Assembly: GCA_035772785.1 (NCBI GenBank)
Contig: JAOCPU010000010.1
Location: forward strand, 496,001-560,000
DNA length: 64,000 bases
Direction of reading: 5' to 3'
Source: Phlebiopsis flavidoalba
Taxonomy: Eukaryota; Basidiomycota; Agaricomycetes; Polyporales; Phanerochaetaceae
The translations under genes and the position numbers were made by a program. The notes under the pieces are model-generated. The model made no database searches. It had not been told where the DNA came from and was given only the letters and a program-made list of their open reading frames with translations. Below, one piece after another: positions 13,101 to 25,091 of this stretch (position 1 is its first letter; each line of letters starts with the position of its first letter).

Positions 13101-16100
13101 CGAGCTTCCCTACGAACGAAGACCGCTACTTGAGGACGCTTAAAGCATGTGCTTTGGAAAGTGATCTGGATATCTTGCCGTGATGGTGATATGTCTGAGA
13201 TTGGGGAGCGAGGTGTCACTCTCTCAGGAGGGCAAAAAAGCCAGAGGTCGCCATTCTTAGCTTTGAAATGTGTTCGTTGCTCGTGTTGACCCCAGTCGCA
13301 GTATCCCTCGCGCGGGCGGTATACTCTCGAGCCTCAATCTTACTTCTTGATGACGTTCACATTATCCGCCGGTAAGAATAGCCGTTTTTTTGTATTGTTT
13401 CTAGACGACTAACTTGGAATGTTTCACGTCGACTCTCATACTGCCCCAACCCATATTCCATGATCAATGTCTAAAAGGAGACCTCATGCGTGGCAGAACA
13501 GTCATACTTGTCTCGCATCACGTTCAGCTATGCGCCCCAGGGGCCAGTTACATTGTGGCGCTTAGACAATGGGAGACTTGAGTTTTCGGGGAATCAGCGG
13601 AATTTCAGGCCCTCCAACGTGCTCGATGCGCTTGGAAAGCGTGGGGTGCGGTGGACATTGCAGATACCACAGAGGGATCGGGGTTGGCAGAGGTTGAGGA
13701 GCTTGCGGAAGAAACGAGCTACCTCCGTCCTCAGGCTAGCGGTGAGGAAACAGAATCGACTCCCTCCAGTATCGATCAACAAGTGGAGCAAAGGGCCGCC
13801 CCAAGGAAAATCATGGAAGAGGAAAAACGGGTCGTCGGTCACATTAAAGGTGATGTGTGGCAGACCTATCTGCGGACGTACGGTGGGTTGGTGTACTGCC
13901 TCTATTTTTTTGTGTTTCGGGTTCGCGCAGCGATCAATCCCGGTACTGGAAAACGGATGGCTCAAGTGCGTAGCCCCATTGTCCCTGCGTAGCCGCGTCG
14001 CAAACAGTTGAACACTGTTATCAGATTTTGGTCTGGTTCAGCGCTGGAGCCCGGAGTTCAACGACCCCAGCCTACTACATGGCTGGGTATGCTATCGTAA
14101 GCAAAATATCGAGAGTCTTCTCTGCCAATGCCTGACGTTCGTTTAGATTTTCACTATGGTCGGTTTGTGTCTCTATCACCTTCTCTATTCAGATGCGTGA
14201 CAGCGCTCATTTAGGTTTGTTCTTGTCGCTTGGACGGTGGTTTGTGCTCTGTAAGTGCTCCGACGAGAGTCATCCCGGGCATGGTCACCGAATGAAACTA
14301 GATCACGGCGGCATACACGCATCCCAGCATTTCTCTATTCAACGTGGGTCATTTATCACGTTGTTTGAAAGTCTGTTTCACAAGCGCTAACGGATTTCAG
14401 GCATTTTGGAGAGCGTGCTATTTGCCAAGCTGAGATTCCATGATACCGTTGTGTCTCGCGGACGGCTACTCAATCGCTTCGGCAAAGACTTCGAAAGTGG
14501 GTATACTCGACGCTCGGCCTTCTATCTTGGGATTGAACCAGAAACAGGTGTCCCCCGACAGCACTCTTCCCGACTTTATAGGCCAAACCGTGATGCATAG
14601 CTTCAACCTCATTGTCACCCTCATGGTCGATCATGACCATTGTTGGTGGCCCTGCCATTTCTCTCTGTTTGCTATAATCCTCGCGTATCTCTACTACAGT
14701 GGGGTGTGCGTACCCGTCGGCCGAGGTATTGATTAGAGACTCTCAGTGTGCGTGAAACTGATTTTTCTCATAGTGAGGACAGAAGTGTAGTGGTCAAACA
14801 TCACGATCACCACCATGCGTAGCGCTTGGGTACGGTTTGTTCCGAAAGAACGTCAATAAAATTGGGCATTCTAATGCTACTTCAGACTCTGTAACAAGGT
14901 CGTCCCTCTATATTCAATGGGTTACGGCGAATAGGACAATCGCGGTCGTACTAGTTCCCGGTCAGTTCGGGGCTTTGGCGCAATTCTTCCAATTCCTGCG
15001 AGACAGTGCTAGCCGGCACGTCGCTGTGTCGATACCGTAATATTCTATTGTAATCTTCGACTATCCGTTCAACAATTAAGGCTGACCTCAAAGTGTGATG
15101 AACACCATTTCCATACTACTGGATGTGGAGTGGTTGGCGTTTTCTTGTTTTTGTGTTGCAACTTAGAGTGCTAGAACTTGACTGGTCATAGTCCCCCCCA
15201 ACCGTTTGTGATCTCTGTTGTTTCGGTTCAACCTTCTATCAAGTGCTGCTGTTTGGTCTGTCACCGCAGGTCACATCATCGTATCCAAAAACACCATTTT
15301 CTGCTGCGTCTACCGCCGGATTCGTGACACTAGCATATTGCATCATCGGTGAACTAATGAGGGGACTGTAGGCTGATTAATACTTCTATGGCGTACAATC
15401 GGCGCTGACGACCGGCACTCATAGCTACTTCTACTGGCAAGTATAGCATATCCAGAGTACCCATTTGCATGTCCACCTTTAACCTAATTTCTAATCCTAG
15501 GTACAACCGATTTGTCGGAACCTGGGAGGGCCATAAGCGATGGTGAAAGCCTCACCTGTTTACCCTGGAAGATTGAAATTTTCCTCAAAATCAGATTTTT
15601 GACAGTGTTGCCCGTAGAACGTAAAATCAAGACGATTTTTCACACAACATTCAAAAAAGTAACGCCCCCGAGAGTAATATTTTGGGAGCCCAAGGCCCCT
15701 GCTGCGCTTCCTATGCCAGCCGGAAAGGGGAGATAGAGTAGTCCTAAGATTCTCGCTGTCCGTTACGCGGTAAATTCTATCCTTGTTTTTTAAGAACAGG
15801 GGAACTGAACTCTGCCTGATTAGCCTGACCTTCCCGACGTCCTGCATGGACTTAACGTTCGTGATTAAACCTGGAGAGAAAGATCGGTGTCTTGGGACGT
15901 ACAGGCTCCGGAAAGAAAGCAGCACCCTGGCGCTCTCATTATTCCGATTCGTCAGAACCGAGTCCACGGCCGTATCGTGCTAGATGGTATAGATATTTCG
16001 AGCGTCGGGCCTGGCAGACCTCAGAAGCAGGTTAACTATTATCCCTCGTAAGTGAAACGCAGAGGTTTACCCTACTTTCCCTGACTCTTTGCAGAGGATC

Positions 16101-16993
16101 CTGTTATACTCAGTGGCACCCTCCGCGCTACCTTGGACGTCTTCGGCGAATATGACGATGCAGAAATTGTGAGCTCTTTCCAGGGTGGAACCATTTTCTT
16201 GTCTCACCTGACCGGCCCTTTTCAATTATAGTACGAGGCTTTACGTCGGGTAACATCTCATACCAACAGTAGATGCTGAGGACGAACGCGGATGCCATCA
16301 ATGCAAACGTGTTTCGGAACTTAGATTCCCATTGTTTCAGAGGGCGGCGAGAATTTTTCCACAGGGTACGTAAAATGCACCCTGATTGTTATCCCACACC
16401 AACAAGCACTCACACCATCGTGCAGGGAGAAGCAGTTACTTTGTATGGCCCGAGCGATATTGAAGCGAACCAAAGTTCTCTTGGATGGACGAGGGCGACG
16501 TTGCCAGGTGAACTACCGAAACCGTGTCACTATTGACAACCGTATATTTTTGAGCTCATGACCAATGGAAAAGCGTGGATTAATGCTACGATGAGTTAAA
16601 TCGTAAAGACCAATACGACAGTACGTAGCATCCCCATTGCTATTTGTGTCCACATCATCATCATTCTCTAGGGAATTTTCTGGAGTAGAACAAATCCTCA
16701 CGATCGCTCACCGCTTGCGTACAATTATCGACTACGACAGGGTAAATGTTCTCAACTAGCCCCGATGGATAACATTTTTGCCTTAACATATCTTGTAGGT
16801 TATGGTCCTCGACCAGGGTCGCATCGTTTGAGTTTGACCATACCAATCCCATCTCCTGAAGGACTCGACCCTCGATGTTTCCTAACGCGTTGCATGCAAG
16901 GCTACAGGCAAGAGACGAATTTGAGATGCTGAAGAGGCTTTCCCCCAGGTGCCACAGAAAGGCAAACGTAACTCGCCACCAGACGGCATATAG
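10129..16993 (+). CDS. ABCC (MRP-type) full-length ABC transporter, frameshifted
   Basis: Composite frames give the ABCC layout: an N-terminal membrane domain (10,130-11,300), TMD1 with the loop NLMTTDVDRVS (about 11,565-11,600), NBD1, TMD2 and NBD2. NBD1 has Walker A GKTGSGKT (about 12,771-12,795) interrupted just after by a 53-bp intron (12,810-12,862), then ERGVTLSGGQK (about 13,208-13,238) and ASILLLDDV. TMD2 follows at about 13,830-14,720. NBD2 has GRTGSGKSSTLALSLFRFV (about 15,893-15,955), EDPVILSGTLRATLDVFGEY (16,094-16,155), GEKQLLCMARAILKRTKV with LLMDE (16,426-16,495), the H-loop ILTIAHRLRTIIDYDR (about 16,693-16,740) and VMVLDQGRIVEF. Members export glutathione conjugates or drugs, or load vacuoles; the substrate cannot be read from sequence. 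The start is uncertain. Many one-base frame shifts occur, yet both ATP sites remain recognisable. Confidence 0.85.
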
Positions 16994-17166
16994 GTGCGTT
17001 TGTATAGGAGTGTCACTCGTCTCTCGTTGCCTGCGCGCGTTCTCTCAAAGGGGATCCCTGGCCGTTCCCCTGCCAAACATTCGTTTCTTTCTCCATGTCC
17101 TTCTCCTTCATTGTTATTTCCTCAGATGTTTCGTCGCACAAGCGCTTCGTTCGATGCTCGAATACC

Positions 17167-17177
17167 GGGGGGGGGGG
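17167..17177 (+). repeat. 11-base G homopolymer
   Basis: G11 lies beside the 3' end of the dehydratase reading on the minus strand. Similar runs occur at 25,323-25,336 (G14) and 44,720-44,730 (G11). Confidence 0.8.
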
Positions 17178-18790
17178 ATACCCACTCCCTGGGGTGTAAG
17201 CCTATTAGTGGGGCCTGGTGACCTAGAGGAACCCCTGTGTTACTTTCGTGTTCGTCTACGACACATACTTCTTCCGCTGGGACGTCGATGTAACCCGCCC
17301 TTGACTGGTGAAGACTGATGGTCCCTGACAATATAACGTGAACAGAGGGTCCGCGCCTTGATTATAGTTTGTGATCTGACGTAAATAACGTACAGTGAAG
17401 GAAGAGCCCATTGCTTCGAACCGAAAACCTCCCACACCTGCCAGCTCATTTCTTGGATGACGACTGGTGGTGGACTATTATTCATTCAGTCCGACTTTAA
17501 CCGCGCTGGGTGGACACGTAGCAATTTGGGGCCGTAGCCATCAACCTGCAGGCATGCTGCGAGTGGCGATAGGTCCGAGGGGGCAGTGTTAGGGTTGTCG
17601 GCGAGCGACATCGTATATTTGCGTCTCGCGTAAACGAAGCGATGCGGTGGAGCTCCACTGTGCTACCTGTTGACCGGGGGGCAATGTGAGGACCTAGCCC
17701 CGTCGTATAGTGTAGAGCCCATCGATGGTAAGAGAGAAGATGGTACTCACGTACCGGCTGAGCAATATCAATCGCTCGGTTCGCTGCCAAATTATTGCCG
17801 GAAGTTCATGGCCTCGTGTAGAGGCGTTCTCCCCGGTGGCGATGGGAGTTTGAAAACCATTTGAGCGAGGATCGCCGATGCTCTTCGCCTTGCGTATGTA
17901 GGCATCGGGTTTCCTCGAATGAAAGCATGGGCTGGAGCGGCTGAAGGAGTTTGCTAATTTGTTTGGCCATTGCTTGTGTGCAGCCGTCCGTGAAAATCGA
18001 CCCCAACATCCAAACCTAGAGATCGCACATCTCATCACTCGCGAAACGGTGTCCGAAAGTACGTTTGGGCGAGTCGATCCAATCTACTGCGCCTACAAGA
18101 CTGTCAGATCTCATCCAACCTCGTCATAAATGGGACCGTAGCACACACACCTGTCCCGTTCATCTTGACTGCGGTGAAACCCTGCTCCTTTACGCTTTTT
18201 CGTGGCACCCTCTAGGACAGCTTGTGGAGAATCTCCGCCGATCCAACCGTATACTTTGATGCGAAATCCCTGACCTTGCCACCTAGAAGCTGCCAGGTCG
18301 GGACTCCAAGTTTTTTGCCTTGATATCCCAAAGTGCGATGTCAAAGCCGGACAAAGCGGACTACGTAGCAATGATGCTCAGTAATCCTTAACTTCCTTGA
18401 ACAACTGTCGATCTCACCATCAGAACGGGTCCACCACGGTAAAATCAAAAGTGAGCGGTAAGCGTGTTGCCATATATCCTCGATGCGGTCGCCGTCCCAT
18501 CCGATAAATGTCTCACGAAGTGCCAATGACGCCCCTTCAAACCGCTTCAGTATGACCTAGAGACGAGCTTCAGTCTTTTGCTAACAATACAATTGGTGAG
18601 GCATACCTTCCAGCGAACTTTCTCCCCAACCAACAAGACCACCGTCTGTAACAACCTTCACAAACAGCCATCTAGGTGGAGAGTCGAAATATCTAATTAC
18701 GCATCAAGTTTTCATAAAGGCTTTGCCGCTCCTGAAATTTCTAGTGCTCACCTCAACGTTTGCGATCGTACTTGAAGGTAGATGTGCCAT
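17178..18790 (-). CDS. Enolase-superfamily sugar-acid dehydratase (mandelate racemase/galactonate dehydratase type)
   Basis: Composite frames match the mandelate racemase/muconate-lactonizing family, closest in pattern to D-galactonate dehydratases, which remove water from an aldonate to give a 2-keto-3-deoxy acid. ATG at 18,790 gives MAHLPSSTIANVE, then an intron, then YFDSPPRWLFVKVVTDGG and LVGWGESSLEG. Next come ALRETFIGWDGDRIEDIWQ (about 18,470-18,530), RIKVYGWIGGDSPQA (about 18,220-18,270), the catalytic-region GFTAVKMNG (about 18,150), metal-site regions LDVGVDFHGRLHK and EEP, then ATGERLYTR and RAIDIAQP (about 17,765-17,840), GPIALAACMQVDGYGP (about 17,520-17,570) and VIQEMSWQ. The end is placed at a REW motif beside an 11-base G run. 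At least five frame breaks occur, but the ligand-bearing motifs persist. It converges on the ABCC gene 185 bp away. The exact substrate is inferred only. Confidence 0.8.
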
Positions 18791-19214
18791 GATGAATGAG
18801 GCCTCCTTCCTCAAGAGACTCAAACATTTATAATACGTCTACGCACGTAATTCGTCATGAGCTCCGTATGCGCAGATCGTGATCAGCTGCTGCATGATTC
18901 GGACCGCCGACGATGAAAATGTGTTGAACGTGAGGACTGCTGGGTAAAGCCGAGGCCCCGATGCCCGTGTTGCGAGGATAACGTTCGTTTTTCGAAGAAA
19001 TAGCTTGCGATAGTACTATTTCTGAAGCGTAATGTTCGGTCTCGAGAGGTTTAACTGTCAATTTGACTAAGATGGTGGTAGCTGGTGGTAGTAGCGATCA
19101 AGCCTTGGGCGCTTCCGTACTTCCATCCCACCTTCGCCACGTCCTGTTGGCCAGGCTGTCGACCGTAGCCTCCTACCTAACTAACTTATCCTCTGGTATT
19201 TTCTGCATAGCACT
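18791..19214. promoter_or_regulatory. Shared divergent upstream region
   Basis: The dehydratase (-) and ERV25 (+) start 424 bp apart and face away from each other, so this stretch must carry both promoters. I see no clear TATA box or known operator. Confidence 0.4.
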
Positions 19215-20079
19215 ATGCTTGCTACCCTACACCCACGACATCTCACCGCCTTTGTTCTTACGACCCTATTATTGCTATGCACGGCCCCTGCACACGCCAT
19301 CAAATTCGAGATTCAAGCATACCGATACCCCCCAGCGAAATGTATCTGGAACGCGGCGCACTCAGGAGCATTGGTCATTGTGACCGCCAATGTTGGGCCG
19401 GGGGAAGGGCAACGTATGGACATTGAGATTGTGGATTCTGGGCCGGAGAAGAACGTGTACTTGAGCAAACGTGCAATTGTTGGCGAGTCGCGTTTTCGCC
19501 ATCACAGCACATTCAGAGGAGGGCGACGTCGGAGTATGCTTCAAAAACTATCTTGACGTTGGTGAGTATCACAAGCCCCAATGGTGACTTTCGCGGTCTG
19601 ACTTCGCGTGCGCTCCTAGCTGAAGGTGGACAGCCAAGGCGGCGTGTCATCGACCTTGATGTTGACATTGGCGCGGATGGCCGTCGACTACAAGTATGTA
19701 ATTGACCCGTATTGCTTCGCCTTTGTCCTCACTGTATGGTTGATAGTGCTATTGCGAATCAAGAATCATTATCAGCCCTCGAGACCGAGATGAGGAAGCT
19801 GGAGGGTGTCGTGAAGGAGATTGTAGATGAAATGGGCTACTTGAAGAAACGTAGAGAAATTGGGCTACTTGAAAGAAACGAGGAGAGATTTCAAGCAACA
19901 AACAGTACGTAGCTTGAATGCGTTTGAACGAACTTCGACTTATGGGGATGCACTAGTGTCGACAAACGGAAGGGTGCAGAACTTCGCGTGGTTCACCCTC
20001 GTCGCGCTCATTTGCCTTGGAGCTTGGCAGATATTCCATCTCAGAGCGTTTTTTCAAACGCAAGTATCTCATTGACTGA
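19215..20079 (+). CDS. ERV25: p24/GOLD cargo receptor of COPII vesicles (Erv25/TMED10 type)
   Basis: ERV25 is a type I membrane protein that cycles between ER and Golgi in a p24 complex and sorts cargo such as GPI-anchored proteins. The start is ATG 19,215. A signal peptide, LTAFVLTTLLLLCTAPAHA, is followed by the GOLD domain (IKFEIQAYRYPPAKCIW ... GVCFKNYLDV, with the two conserved cysteines), a coiled coil (ETEMRKLEGVVKEIVDEMGY), one transmembrane helix (FAWFTLVALICLGAWQIF) and a short cytosolic tail. Read straight through, the tail is wrong; removing one T from the six-T run at 20,049-20,054 restores the canonical FFKRKYLID and stop at 20,077. Other insertions are a T at 19,493-19,496 and a G at 19,679-19,680. 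A 27-29 bp tandem duplication (19,829-19,884) repeats EMGYLKKR. Three short introns are present, and the last ends just before MSTNGRVQNF. Confidence 0.9.
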
Positions 20080-20347
20080 GATGTAGACGCGGGTTTGAAT
20101 TTATGACGATTCTCTTGTTATATGTCGGCTCGACGGCGACTGGCTAGAACGCCTCTAACTTTGGAGCTGAATTCAAGGGAGCAATCGGTCGCAGACCCAA
20201 CTCTGAGCATAGCAGCCAAAGTATTTCCAAACGCCAGATTTGTTCGATTTCTGCTTCAAGTCATACACAAGCACACGCGTTAAAATGCTTCCGAGCAGCT
20301 GAGGTGCGCCCCCTCCCTTTCAAATCATGCTTGTCCTAGAGCTCTCA

Positions 20348-21946
20348 TCAGGATGGACCCGCAATACTGTGCGAGATGACATACACGGTGTTACGACCGG
20401 GTCCTTGCACTCTGCAAACTCTGAGTCCCCCATTTTCGAGGCAAAAGTACAGGACAAGTATCTTGAGATTCAACCCCGCTAGTTCTGCGCTGGTCAAAAC
20501 CCTTCCTCCCGCGACGGCTGTTGACAGTTTAACGTGGATTTCGAGCTGTTCAAGAGCCCTGTGCTGTGCACAGAGCGGAAATATTTCCTCTGCTGTGGGG
20601 CACTGCGAGTTTGTCGAACGGCGAAATATGTGTACCAGTTGATATGCTGGCCCAGTACAAGAACAGTCAATGCTGGCCACGCTCGTAGCATGTCTGCCAA
20701 ATCGGCAGTCGTTATTTGGCATGCGATTCTGGTGATAGTCAGCTTTGTGAGATGTGTGTTCGAGTGCAACGGCGAGAGCGCTGCTCCGGGAATGATGCAA
20801 GGGCTGTCTTCTGAGTGCGACATGGACGGATCAAGTTGTAGTGTAGCAGTCTGTAATGTTTTCAAAGGTCGGCAGTATCGAGATGAGTTGCTCCAGATGA
20901 TGAACTTCTGGTGGGATGATTCGTGGAGAAAGGAACGCAAGCACGTCGCAGTATTTGCCAGAATATGTGATCCCGAGATGCACGAGCCCGGTACGTGGTA
21001 GGGCGCGGATGAAGGGAATCAGTGAGGTAAGTTCTTGGCTGCAGGCCTTGAGAGATAGAATTCGTAAGCTGGGAAATACTTGGATCTGACGCAGAGATGC
21101 TTGGAGAATTTGGGCGTAGTCTTCGTCCATCAACTGGAAGCTGAGTTCCTCGAGAGTGTGTTTAGCGCGACGCAAGGTGCTTGACAGTTGACGGCTGGAG
21201 AGACGGCACACGCACCGTACGAAGGCGCGATAATGAACGTATGAAACGAGAAAGTCTCTTCAGGACAAGATGTGTGATCCTTATAGAGGGGGGCCTCAGA
21301 ATCTGTAATTCCTGTAAGGTGGCACCGCAGCTTTTGAGTTCGTCGAGAAGAGATAATGTGGATGATTGCTCAAGATGAGTCCATGAAAAGCTGCGCAGCG
21401 TTGGACGAACCAAGATGCGAAGATCTGGTTGCTCCGAGCGAGGCCATTGACTACGTATGGTCCATGAAGCAGAGGTTAGGGTGTGGGAGAGGATGCCCCC
21501 GGCTGGCAGGGTAGAAGGAAAGTAGCTTGGCATAACACTCCCGTGCGACATATAGAGGCCTCCCATCCTCTGCAACTGGGTGTTTGAAATGTAACTCCCG
21601 CACGAGCGACGCATAACGATCATAAGCATTCCACTCGTCATTGAAAGGGCTGCTCAGGATCGTCTATGGTTACAGGAATCAGTCCGGTATATAAACCGCG
21701 CAAAGCCAGCTATGAAATTGTAAAGAAAACACTTACCAGGAGACTTTCGATTTCGTTTCTTCCCACATGTTCGCGGGGAAGCAATAGTATCAATGGTCGC
21801 AAATCGTCGAGGGCATACCACAGACGGGTAATCGCTGGCTCATGAAATGCACGACAGGTAGTCGCGATGCGAGCAAGGGACGCGCGTTCCTCAACACGCT
21901 CCAGGATAGCCAAGAGAGTTTCCGCGATTTGAAGACACTGGTGCAT
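20348..21946 (-). CDS. F-box/leucine-rich repeat protein
   Basis: This is probably an SCF ubiquitin-ligase substrate adaptor, of the large basidiomycete F-box class. ATG 21,946 opens with an F-box-like segment: CLQIAETLLAILERVE, then ARIATTCRAFHEPAITRLWY and LLPREHV (21,780-21,930). The rest is leucine-rich and helical, for example TLSLLDELKSCGATLQELQI, LQPSTVKHLASR, HTLEELSFQLMDEDYAQIL and FPSLRILSLKACSQELTSLI. The C-terminal part includes HLTKLTITRIACQIT, WPALTVLVLGQH and a last block, LNLKILVLYFCLENGGLRV. Frames change near 21,650, 21,200, 20,840 and 20,650. One short intron, or an indel cluster, separates the F-box from the repeats (about 21,650-21,735). No substrate can be inferred. Confidence 0.75.
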
Positions 21947-22388
21947 ATGACAAGGTCAACCCGGAAGCAGGTGCACCGTTGTACAAATAGCTGTTTGAAT
22001 ACGCTCGACAAGTACTTGTGATGGTATGTTCCAAGTCGTCACGGTGTTCCAACACGGCTCGAACAAGCGCTATTGTAGAAATTCTGCCACAGGTTGACTC
22101 ACGAATTTCCAACTTTTGTGTCCTGCTTCGATTTTCAGATTAAAGATCATGGCACTTGTGCAGGATACGCACATAACGACTAGAAGATAGATGTCGCGGA
22201 GCGGAAAAAATACTAGCGATGCGCCTTGTGGTCAAAATGGCTACTGAAGCCATCGTAAGCCCAAGAGGCTTCGACTGGTCTTTGGAGGTCTTGCCGTTGT
22301 GGGGTCGTCACAGCCAATACGAATTACAGATATTACCCGAAAACCACATACAGTACCACAGCAAACTAGATTGAAGCCAGGGGCGGCC

Positions 22389-25091
22389 CTACGGGCCAGA
22401 ACGCTTCACGAGCTCCCCAACGCCTTCGGTACCGCTATCCGCTCCAGTCGCATGTAATCATACCGCGAGTACAAAATTCTGCAGCGTTACATCGGCAGAT
22501 TCCACTCCCTCGTCGAGGAACGGGTAGGAGAGGAACTCGGTATAAAACTGAGGAGTGATCAGGAGGCGCATAGAATATCACGTTGCGTATTCCACGAATC
22601 TTGTACCTATACGACATTCAGCACTCCACCTGGGACCCTGCATGAACCCATGGATACGATCGCCGTACCGACGCGAAGAAGTGGAAGCGCTCGCTGATGA
22701 GGAGGAAGGACTTCTTGCCATTGAAAAACGCTTGGCGTGCCACGGGAGATGTCCTGGTTAGACGAGTATCTATAGACGTGGGGTGCTTTAGTTGAGCAGG
22801 TCATCGTGGCGATAAAGCGGGTACTCACTCTGATAGGACGGTGAACGACACGCCAACAGTTTTGCGGAAATGATTTTGCACGCGGATGAAATCGAAGGAA
22901 GATGGGACGAAAATGACCCGTGTTGGCACTCTGCACAGCCGATTTCAAAACGGAAGGGAGGATCTGCGCAAAGGAGATGATCAATATCGGGCCGTTGTAG
23001 GCAAATCGAACTCCTACCTGAGTGGTGAAGTGTTGGAAGCGTTTGTCGGCTTCGTCCTTGGCATTGGAACACTCAAACTCAACGAAGTTCTGTAGAAGTC
23101 AATATATCTGAGCACATGTCGTCAGACTGACACAATCATGGGACCCACTTGGTCAACACCATCGGGCACAGGGACTGGTGGCCAGCGACGGTCCCCGTCC
23201 TAATCTTGCCCGATACATGAGGGTTTGATTGAAAAGAGCCCTTGTCTCTGGAGCCTCATAGGGCCGATAAAAAGGACAGACTGTCGCGAGGAAAGCGAGA
23301 GCTGGAATTGTGATAAGCGAGGTATAACGTCGGCGAAATGTTTTAGAACTATACTGGCCATCGAGATACCATGGCTTAATTCGCGAGATGGAAGAAGTCG
23401 ACATCGCTGGTAGTGACTCCTATTGGGAAGCTTGTCAAGTGGGAGCAATACAAACTGGCCTCAGGTTCTTGTGTCAGTGAGGTTCTTGAATGGCAAAGTG
23501 CTGCCTACTCTACATACCTGGACATGCTCGCCAATTCTGCATCGTCAAAGCGCTCCATCTGGTCCACGACAAGCATTTAATCGAAGACAAAAGTCGGCGT
23601 ATCCTGAGAAAGTATGCCCGATTAGAGACGAAAGGCGGCCTCACAAAAGCACCAACAACGATACTTCTCTTTCTCGATTTGACATCCTCAGAATTTTTTA
23701 GACCCAATGGCGACTAGCGAGGATTACATCGGCAGCCATAGAAATCGGCCGAATAGTTTGACACTTTTCCGAGTAAGTTTTGACGCCAATCCTAAAGCTG
23801 TCGTCCACATTGCCCTTGAACATCTCGATGTGGTCTTTGGTAGTCCAGACCCGGCTCAGCGGAAGCCGAGTTTATCGACGGCACCCGGGAGGCAAACCGT
23901 ACTCGGACTGGAAGCGCGACTGATTTCTCTATTTGGAATGATGGTGATGGCTGACTTATGGTTGTAAGAGCGGATAACCCAACGTTGCGCAAAGGATCGG
24001 AACGGTAGGCAGTAATTAAGGACAGAAGGGCGGGATGCTGAAGCCTTGATCTTTCTCTGCACGTCTCTGACGACGGGTCTAGGAGAACCAGATTTTGACG
24101 CCGGTGAGAGATACGCTCATTGTTTTTTGAGTACACTGTACTTACTTTTCCCTGCTGCGGTGGGTATAGAGAAAGTGTGCCCATCTTTGAACAAAACGTG
24201 ATGATACCCTACTCGTGGACGTAGACTGATTCAAGGCGTGGAGTGTGATGGCTTCTCGTATTGACCTTTGAGAGCTCCAGGGGAGTTCTTTGTGATATAA
24301 AGATCTATTTATATGAAGACAAACTGGATAAAATGTCGTTTTTGAAGAGTAGAGGGCTCTGTATAAGTGCCTACAGCTTAACAAGGTACAATTTCATCTT
24401 GATTTCAGGAACATACCCTCGGGGCAAATTTAGTCTCTGGCGCTCGTTGGAAGGGTGTCACGGAGCCGCTCCTAAAATCTGTTTCGCACATAAGATATGA
24501 GAGTAATTCTAGCTAATTGAAGTTCCCCAACGGACCGTTTGACTTATGTTTCCCTTTTTCCCCCTGATCATTAGACTCTTCGCACCGAACTATATTCTGA
24601 GGCCTGTCCCGAGCTTTCCATGGTTGCACTCTCGATATTATTCCAAGGTATTTTGTTCTCAGTAACCGTGAGTCGCCGTCGATTCGGTTTAAGGTCTGCG
24701 GGACTAATGAACCGAAATGACCTTCGTACGGGTCGCACGAAACTATCTAGTTCACGTTAATCATGAAAATCGGGGAGCAGATTTTTTATGAGCGTACCCT
24801 CGGTGGCTTCGTCGTTAGATACAGCGGCCATCTACCTCAGTATCTCTATCCCTTCCATTGAAGCACCGATCTCTGTCACGGAATTCGTGTGCTCCTCCGG
24901 CCCAACGTCCTCATTAGAAGTTACGGGTCCAAACTGCACACTGGTTTTCGGCTTCGCTTGTGTTGAGCTTCTCAGAACGGTCTGGTATCGTCCAGGATCC
25001 ATTTTCTTTTGCCGGCTTTTGTTGACGGAGAGTACATTGAGCAAGGTCAAAAGTTGCCCGTGGTTGCCTCGTTTCCTCGGTCTATAGCCAT
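22389..25091 (-). CDS. UTP25: U3 snoRNP/SSU processome protein UTP25 (Def family)
   Basis: UTP25 is a nucleolar, degenerate DEAD-helicase-like factor needed for 18S rRNA maturation. ATG 25,091 is followed, after a frame break, by the N-terminal motif QLLTLLNVLSVNKSRQKK and an acidic, low-complexity part (24,830-25,050). The helicase-like core follows: SIREAITLHALNQ (about 24,240), RPSVL and PSPSFQIE (about 23,950-24,040), TTKDHIEMFKGNVDDSFRIG (about 23,780-23,850), SSIKCL with DALTMQNW (23,520-23,580), SRIKPWYLDGQ (23,340-23,390), YEAPETRALFNQTLMY (23,220-23,270), FECSNAKDEADKRFQHFTTQ (23,020-23,080), FFNGKKSFLLISERFHFF (about 22,690-22,740) and YKIRGIRNVIFYAPPDH (22,550-22,610). The end is GTEGVGELVKRSGP and a stop at 22,389. 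Nearly every known core block is present, but spread over three frames. Length and block order fit the family. Confidence 0.88.

Noticed and set aside
10129..16993. Calling the ABC transporter a pseudogene
   Set aside because: Frame breaks are no denser than in thymidylate synthase or polo kinase, and both nucleotide-binding domains keep their motifs; error is the likelier cause.
22389..25091. First impression of a cytochrome P450
   Set aside because: No heme-binding FxxGxxxC motif is present, while a whole series of UTP25 blocks (YKIRGIRNVIFYAPPDH, NAKDEADKRFQHFTTQ) fits in order.
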